From contig VSNO01000148.1 in NCBI GenBank assembly GCA_009774375.1, forward strand, positions 1-11,028: 11,028 nt of DNA, read 5' to 3'. The translations under genes and the position numbers were made by a program. Numbering within the stretch: position 1 is the first letter of the stretch; each line of letters opens with the position of its first letter. Of this stretch, positions 8,180-11,028 are shown one piece after another. Below the pieces are notes generated by a model. It was given only the letters and a program-made list of their open reading frames with translations, did not search any database and was not told where the DNA came from. The DNA comes from Lachnospiraceae bacterium (lineage in GTDB: Bacteria > Bacillota > Clostridia > Lachnospirales > Lachnospiraceae).

Positions 8180-9058
8180 TCAGCGTGTCAGCGCAGCGGC
8201 GCCCAGCATACCTGCACGGTTGCCCAGCGCGGCCTTTTCGATCTGTACATGTCGGAAACTTGACATGATATTGGGATACAGTTTTTCGCGGAGCTGTTCC
8301 AGCACATAGGGCTGTTCCATGATGCCGCCGCCAAGGATCACGCATTCGGGGTTCAGCATATGGATGATGGAGGTCAGGCCATACACGATCTCCATGACCC
8401 AGCGGTCAACGAGCGCTCTGACTTCCGGCTCATCAAGACGCCCGAATATTTTGCGGCCGTTGTCCAGCGCGGGATCCATCTGCACTGCATTTTTCACGAG
8501 TGCGGTGACGGAGGCGTATTTCTCGTAGCAGCCGGAAAACATATCACTCCCGATGTCGCGGTCTTCCGGGTGCGTGATGACTGCGCCAAATTCGCCGGCG
8601 GAATAGCTGCAGCCGGAGTAAAGCCTGCCGCCGGCGAAGATCGCACCGCCCACGCCTGTCCCGTAGGTCAGGCAGACGAATTCTTTGCGCCCCTTTCCGG
8701 CGCCGAAGACAGATTCACCGATCGCCGCGGCATTGACATCATTCTCGACTGCTGTCGGCACATGGAAGGCCTGTGTGAGGATCTCGCCCAGCCGGGTGCC
8801 CGTGTAGCCGGGAATATTTTCGTTTGCGTAGATGATCTGTCCGCGGACAGGATCTACCTGTCCTGCGGTGCTGATGCCGATGCGGTCAAAGGAGCAGCGC
8901 TGCCGGTAGGAGTCGATGATGTCTTTTGCACGCTGTACTACATGTCCGCCGCCCATTCCGGCCTCGGTGGGCGTTTCCCGGATGTCCGACAGGGTTCCGC
9001 CGTCAAAAAGCCCTGATTTGATCGCGGTTCCTCCGATATCAAGTACCATGGTAGCCAT
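8180..9058 (-). CDS. ROK-family sugar kinase, zinc-motif-less variant
   Basis: This cytoplasmic sugar kinase has 292 residues, normal for single-domain ROK enzymes. The N-terminal phosphate-binding loop is DIGGT (7-11), the catalytic aspartate is in ENDVNAA (Asp107), and a second phosphate loop GTGVGG lies at 133-138. The sugar-binding glutamate is probably Glu156 in GEFG. Classical ROK kinases continue with GH and a zinc-binding cysteine cluster (CxCGxxGC); here Ala159 replaces the His and only Cys177 remains. That resembles the zinc-free branch that includes beta-glucoside kinases. Placed between nagA and the RpiR gene, it probably phosphorylates GlcNAc, ManNAc or a related amino sugar at C6; the exact substrate is unproven. 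AAGGAGG precedes the ATG at 9058, and the gap from nagA is 18 bp. Confidence 0.9.
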   Translation of the reverse strand: MATMVLDIGGTAIKSGLFDGGTLSDIRETPTEAGMGGGHVVQRAKDIIDSYRQRCSFDRIGISTAGQVDPVRGQIIYANENIPGYTGTRLGEILTQAFHVPTAVENDVNAAAIGESVFGAGKGRKEFVCLTYGTGVGGAIFAGGRLYSGCSYSAGEFGAVITHPEDRDIGSDMFSGCYEKYASVTALVKNAVQMDPALDNGRKIFGRLDEPEVRALVDRWVMEIVYGLTSIIHMLNPECVILGGGIMEQPYVLEQLREKLYPNIMSSFRHVQIEKAALGNRAGMLGAAALTR

Positions 9059-9076
9059 AATCTGTCCTCCTTTTTA

Positions 9077-10228
9077 TCATTCGACCGGTGAGGCGTGGTG
9101 AAATACTGTTTTCAGCGCCAGATCTTTGTCAAGTATCACGATATTTGCATATTTGCCGGGTGTGAGGCTGCCGTAGTCCGCATAGATCCCGACTGCCTTT
9201 GCCGGGTTGACAGCCGCACATTTGACCGCGCTGGCAAGCGGTATGCCCATGTCGCGGACAGCGGTGCGCATGCAGTCCATGAGGTTCGTCACGGAGCCTG
9301 CGATGGTGCCGTCATCCAGCACTGCCAGATTGCCTTTGACATTGACGTTCTGTCCGCCCAGGTCGTACTGCCCGTCCGCGAGACCTGCCGCCCGCATGCT
9401 GTCGCTGATCAGGAGGATCCGGTCGTCGCCAAAGATCTTAAACGTTGTGCGCACAACGGCGGGATGGATGTGTATGCCGTCGCAGATGAGTTCTGCCCTG
9501 CAGTGTGCATCGTCGGCGGCTGCGCCGATGGGGCCGGGGGCGCGGTGCGTGAAGGGCGGCATGGCATTGTACGTGTGCGTCAGCTGTGAAGCGCCGCAGG
9601 CGATCGCCTCCCTGGCAGTATTGTAATCTGCCGCGGTGTGTGCGATGGAAATGTTGATGCGGCTGCCGTTTTCGCGGATAAAGTCTATGGCGCCTTCCGT
9701 CTCGGGGGCGATCGCCACCGTGCGGAACATGCCGCCTGAGAGTTCCTGCAGGCGGTCAAGCATGGAAGTGCTGGCGGCGGTGATGTATTTTCCGTTCTGT
9801 GCGCCCTTCTTTGCCATGTTGATAAAGGGTCCCTCCATGTAGAGCCCGCAGAAGTCCGCCGCGTCTGTCTCCGCCGCGTCGTGAAATTCCCTGGCGGCGC
9901 GGCAGATCTGTGCCAGCACATCCTCCGGCATCGTCATGGTGGCAGGGGTGATCGAAGTCACGCCCTTACGGACCTCATAGCGCGCCATCGTGCGCAGCGC
10001 CTCCACGGTGCCGTCGCAGCAGTCGCTGCCCATGCATCCGTGGAAATGGATGTCGGTCAGGCCGGGGATGACGTAGCATCCTGCGGCATCCGTCACGGTC
10101 TCCTCGCCCGATGCACCCAGGTACTGTTCCTCCGATACGATCTTTTCATCGCACATATATACTGTGCCGGGAGCAAAAGAGCCGTCTTCACCAAAGACTG
10201 TACCGTTAACGATCTTTCTCAAAGTCAT
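9077..10228 (-). CDS. nagA: N-acetylglucosamine-6-phosphate deacetylase
   Basis: NagA removes the acetyl group from GlcNAc-6-phosphate, giving GlcN-6-phosphate and acetate, in amino-sugar catabolism and cell-wall recycling. The 383-residue length is typical. It is an amidohydrolase-fold enzyme with all the usual metal and catalytic residues visible: HFHG (His61, His63), MEGPF (Glu132), the IAHT histidine (His197), THTYNAMPP (His218) and the catalytic Asp276 in ISDSM. The substrate-binding region around HRAPGPIG (228-235) and DGIHIHP (250-256) is also present. The start is ATG 10228, with AAGGAGG about ten bases upstream. It is the second gene of the operon, 34 bp after nagB and 18 bp before the ROK kinase, so it would use the kinase product and feed NagB. 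Nothing looks damaged. Confidence 0.97.
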   Translation of the reverse strand: MTLRKIVNGTVFGEDGSFAPGTVYMCDEKIVSEEQYLGASGEETVTDAAGCYVIPGLTDIHFHGCMGSDCCDGTVEALRTMARYEVRKGVTSITPATMTMPEDVLAQICRAAREFHDAAETDAADFCGLYMEGPFINMAKKGAQNGKYITAASTSMLDRLQELSGGMFRTVAIAPETEGAIDFIRENGSRINISIAHTAADYNTAREAIACGASQLTHTYNAMPPFTHRAPGPIGAAADDAHCRAELICDGIHIHPAVVRTTFKIFGDDRILLISDSMRAAGLADGQYDLGGQNVNVKGNLAVLDDGTIAGSVTNLMDCMRTAVRDMGIPLASAVKCAAVNPAKAVGIYADYGSLTPGKYANIVILDKDLALKTVFHHASPVE

Positions 10229-10262
10229 GTTGTCCGCCCTCCTTTTCTGGCCATTCTGTCAC

Positions 10263-10988
10263 TCAGCACTTTGAGAGTGCCGCTTCGTCAGCCACCAGTG
10301 TCACATTGCGGTGGAGCTGCAGGATGGAAGCCGGCACCTGCGGTGTGATGGGACCGAAAAATGCGCGCTTTACGATTTCTGCCTTATCCTCGCCGGATAC
10401 GATGATCAGGATCCGGCGCGCGGACATGATCGTCTTGATGCCCATCGTGTACGCCTGACGCGGCACTTCGTCCAGGGTTTCGAAAAAGCGTGCGTTGGCA
10501 TTGATCGTCTGTTCCGACAGGTCGATGCAGTGTGTCTCTGTGGAGAAGCTCTCTCCGGGTTCGTTGAATCCGATGTGGCCGTTGTGCCCCAAACCGAGAA
10601 GCTGGAGGTCCACGTCGCCCACTGCGCGGAGGATCTCATTGTAATTTTCGCAGGCAGTATTGCTGTCCGGCTCCGTTCCGTCCGGGAGGAAGGTTCTGGT
10701 CTTGTTGATGTTCACCTTGCCGAAGAGATGTTCATTCATAAAGTAGTAGTAGCTCTGCGGGTTCTCGCGTGTCAGTCCCTTGTACTCGTCAAGGTTTACG
10801 GTCATGACCTCCGAAAAATCGAGATCGCCCTTGTCATACCACTCCACGAGCTGGCGATAGGTGCCGACGGGGGTGGATCCGGTGGCAAGTCCCAGCACAC
10901 AGTTGGGTTTCATGATGATCTGCGCCGAGATGAGGTTGGCGGCCTTGCGGCTCATGTCGTTGTAATCTTTTGCTCTGTAAATTTTCAT
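10263..10988 (-). CDS. nagB: Glucosamine-6-phosphate deaminase
   Basis: NagB isomerises and deaminates GlcN-6-phosphate to fructose-6-phosphate and ammonia, linking amino sugars to glycolysis. The product has 241 residues, matching the shorter Bacillus-type enzyme rather than the 266-residue allosteric E. coli form. Motifs are LATGSTP (34-40, phosphate binding), NLDEY with catalytic Asp67, and LGLGHNGHIGFNEP (131-144) with His138 and Glu143. Asn136 stands where E. coli has Asp, as is common in Firmicute homologues. The start is ATG 10988, with TAGGAGGT six bases upstream. It is the first gene of the minus-strand operon and its promoter should lie at or beyond the right edge of the window. Lack of the long C terminus suggests no GlcNAc-6-phosphate allostery, which is inference. 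Confidence 0.97.
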   Translation of the reverse strand: MKIYRAKDYNDMSRKAANLISAQIIMKPNCVLGLATGSTPVGTYRQLVEWYDKGDLDFSEVMTVNLDEYKGLTRENPQSYYYFMNEHLFGKVNINKTRTFLPDGTEPDSNTACENYNEILRAVGDVDLQLLGLGHNGHIGFNEPGESFSTETHCIDLSEQTINANARFFETLDEVPRQAYTMGIKTIMSARRILIIVSGEDKAEIVKRAFFGPITPQVPASILQLHRNVTLVADEAALSKC

Positions 10989-10994
10989 TAGGAT

Positions 10995-11028
10995 ACCTCC
11001 TATTTTTGGATATTTTTTTGTATAAGGT
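10995..11028 (-). promoter_or_regulatory. nagB ribosome binding site and possible -10 element
   Basis: On the minus strand a strong TAGGAGGT (10995-11002) sits six bases before the nagB ATG. Further upstream, TATACA (11019-11024) could be a -10 box, followed by an A-rich leader. The matching -35 region and any RpiR operator would lie beyond the window, so the promoter part is tentative. Confidence 0.45.

Noticed and set aside
8360..9589. Plus-strand open frames opposite the ROK kinase and nagA
   Set aside because: Both mirrored genes are intact with full motif sets; the opposite frames have no good ribosome binding sites and no family-like sequence.

Overview
The window looks like chromosomal DNA from an anaerobic Gram-positive gut bacterium of the Clostridia, most likely a Lachnospiraceae-type organism. 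This is inference from gene content and style: purine-rich Shine-Dalgarno sites, frequent TTG and GTG starts, ispE followed by a GntR/FCD regulator, a DUF1934 protein, a stand-alone alarmone synthetase, and a nagBA operon with ROK and RpiR genes.

Region 1 (1-1384) is AT-rich. It holds the 3' end of an AAA/ABC-type ATPase gene, and 2 bp later a gene for a small protein with TOPRIM-like motifs. The pairing recalls ATPase plus TOPRIM-nuclease defence modules (PARIS, AbiL and RloAB types), but neither protein can be assigned to a named system from sequence alone. It is the best candidate here for a little-described system. Composition changes abruptly at about 1385-1495, so the pair was probably acquired horizontally.

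Region 2 (1495-3735) is a GC-rich MacB/FtsX-type ABC exporter locus that is broken twice. The ATPase has an in-frame amber codon before its H-loop. The permease has lost its central part and changed frame. Both are annotated as pseudogenes.

Region 3 (3808-6279, plus strand) starts with a near-consensus promoter and carries ispE (MEP isoprenoid pathway), a GntR/FCD regulator, a small membrane-anchored protein of unknown function, and a DUF1934 protein. A long inverted repeat lies between the regulator and the small membrane protein, and its 3' arm covers the start codon of the latter.

Region 4 (7042-6290, minus strand) encodes a single-domain (p)ppGpp synthetase, convergent with the DUF1934 gene.

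Region 5 (10988-7288, minus strand) is an amino-sugar operon in the order nagB, nagA, ROK kinase, RpiR regulator, each gene with its own ribosome binding site and gaps of 18-34 bp. Together these would phosphorylate an amino sugar, deacetylate GlcNAc-6-phosphate and convert GlcN-6-phosphate to fructose-6-phosphate under control of a sugar-phosphate-sensing SIS-domain regulator. No transporter is visible in the window. No tRNA, rRNA, CRISPR array or insertion sequence was recognised.
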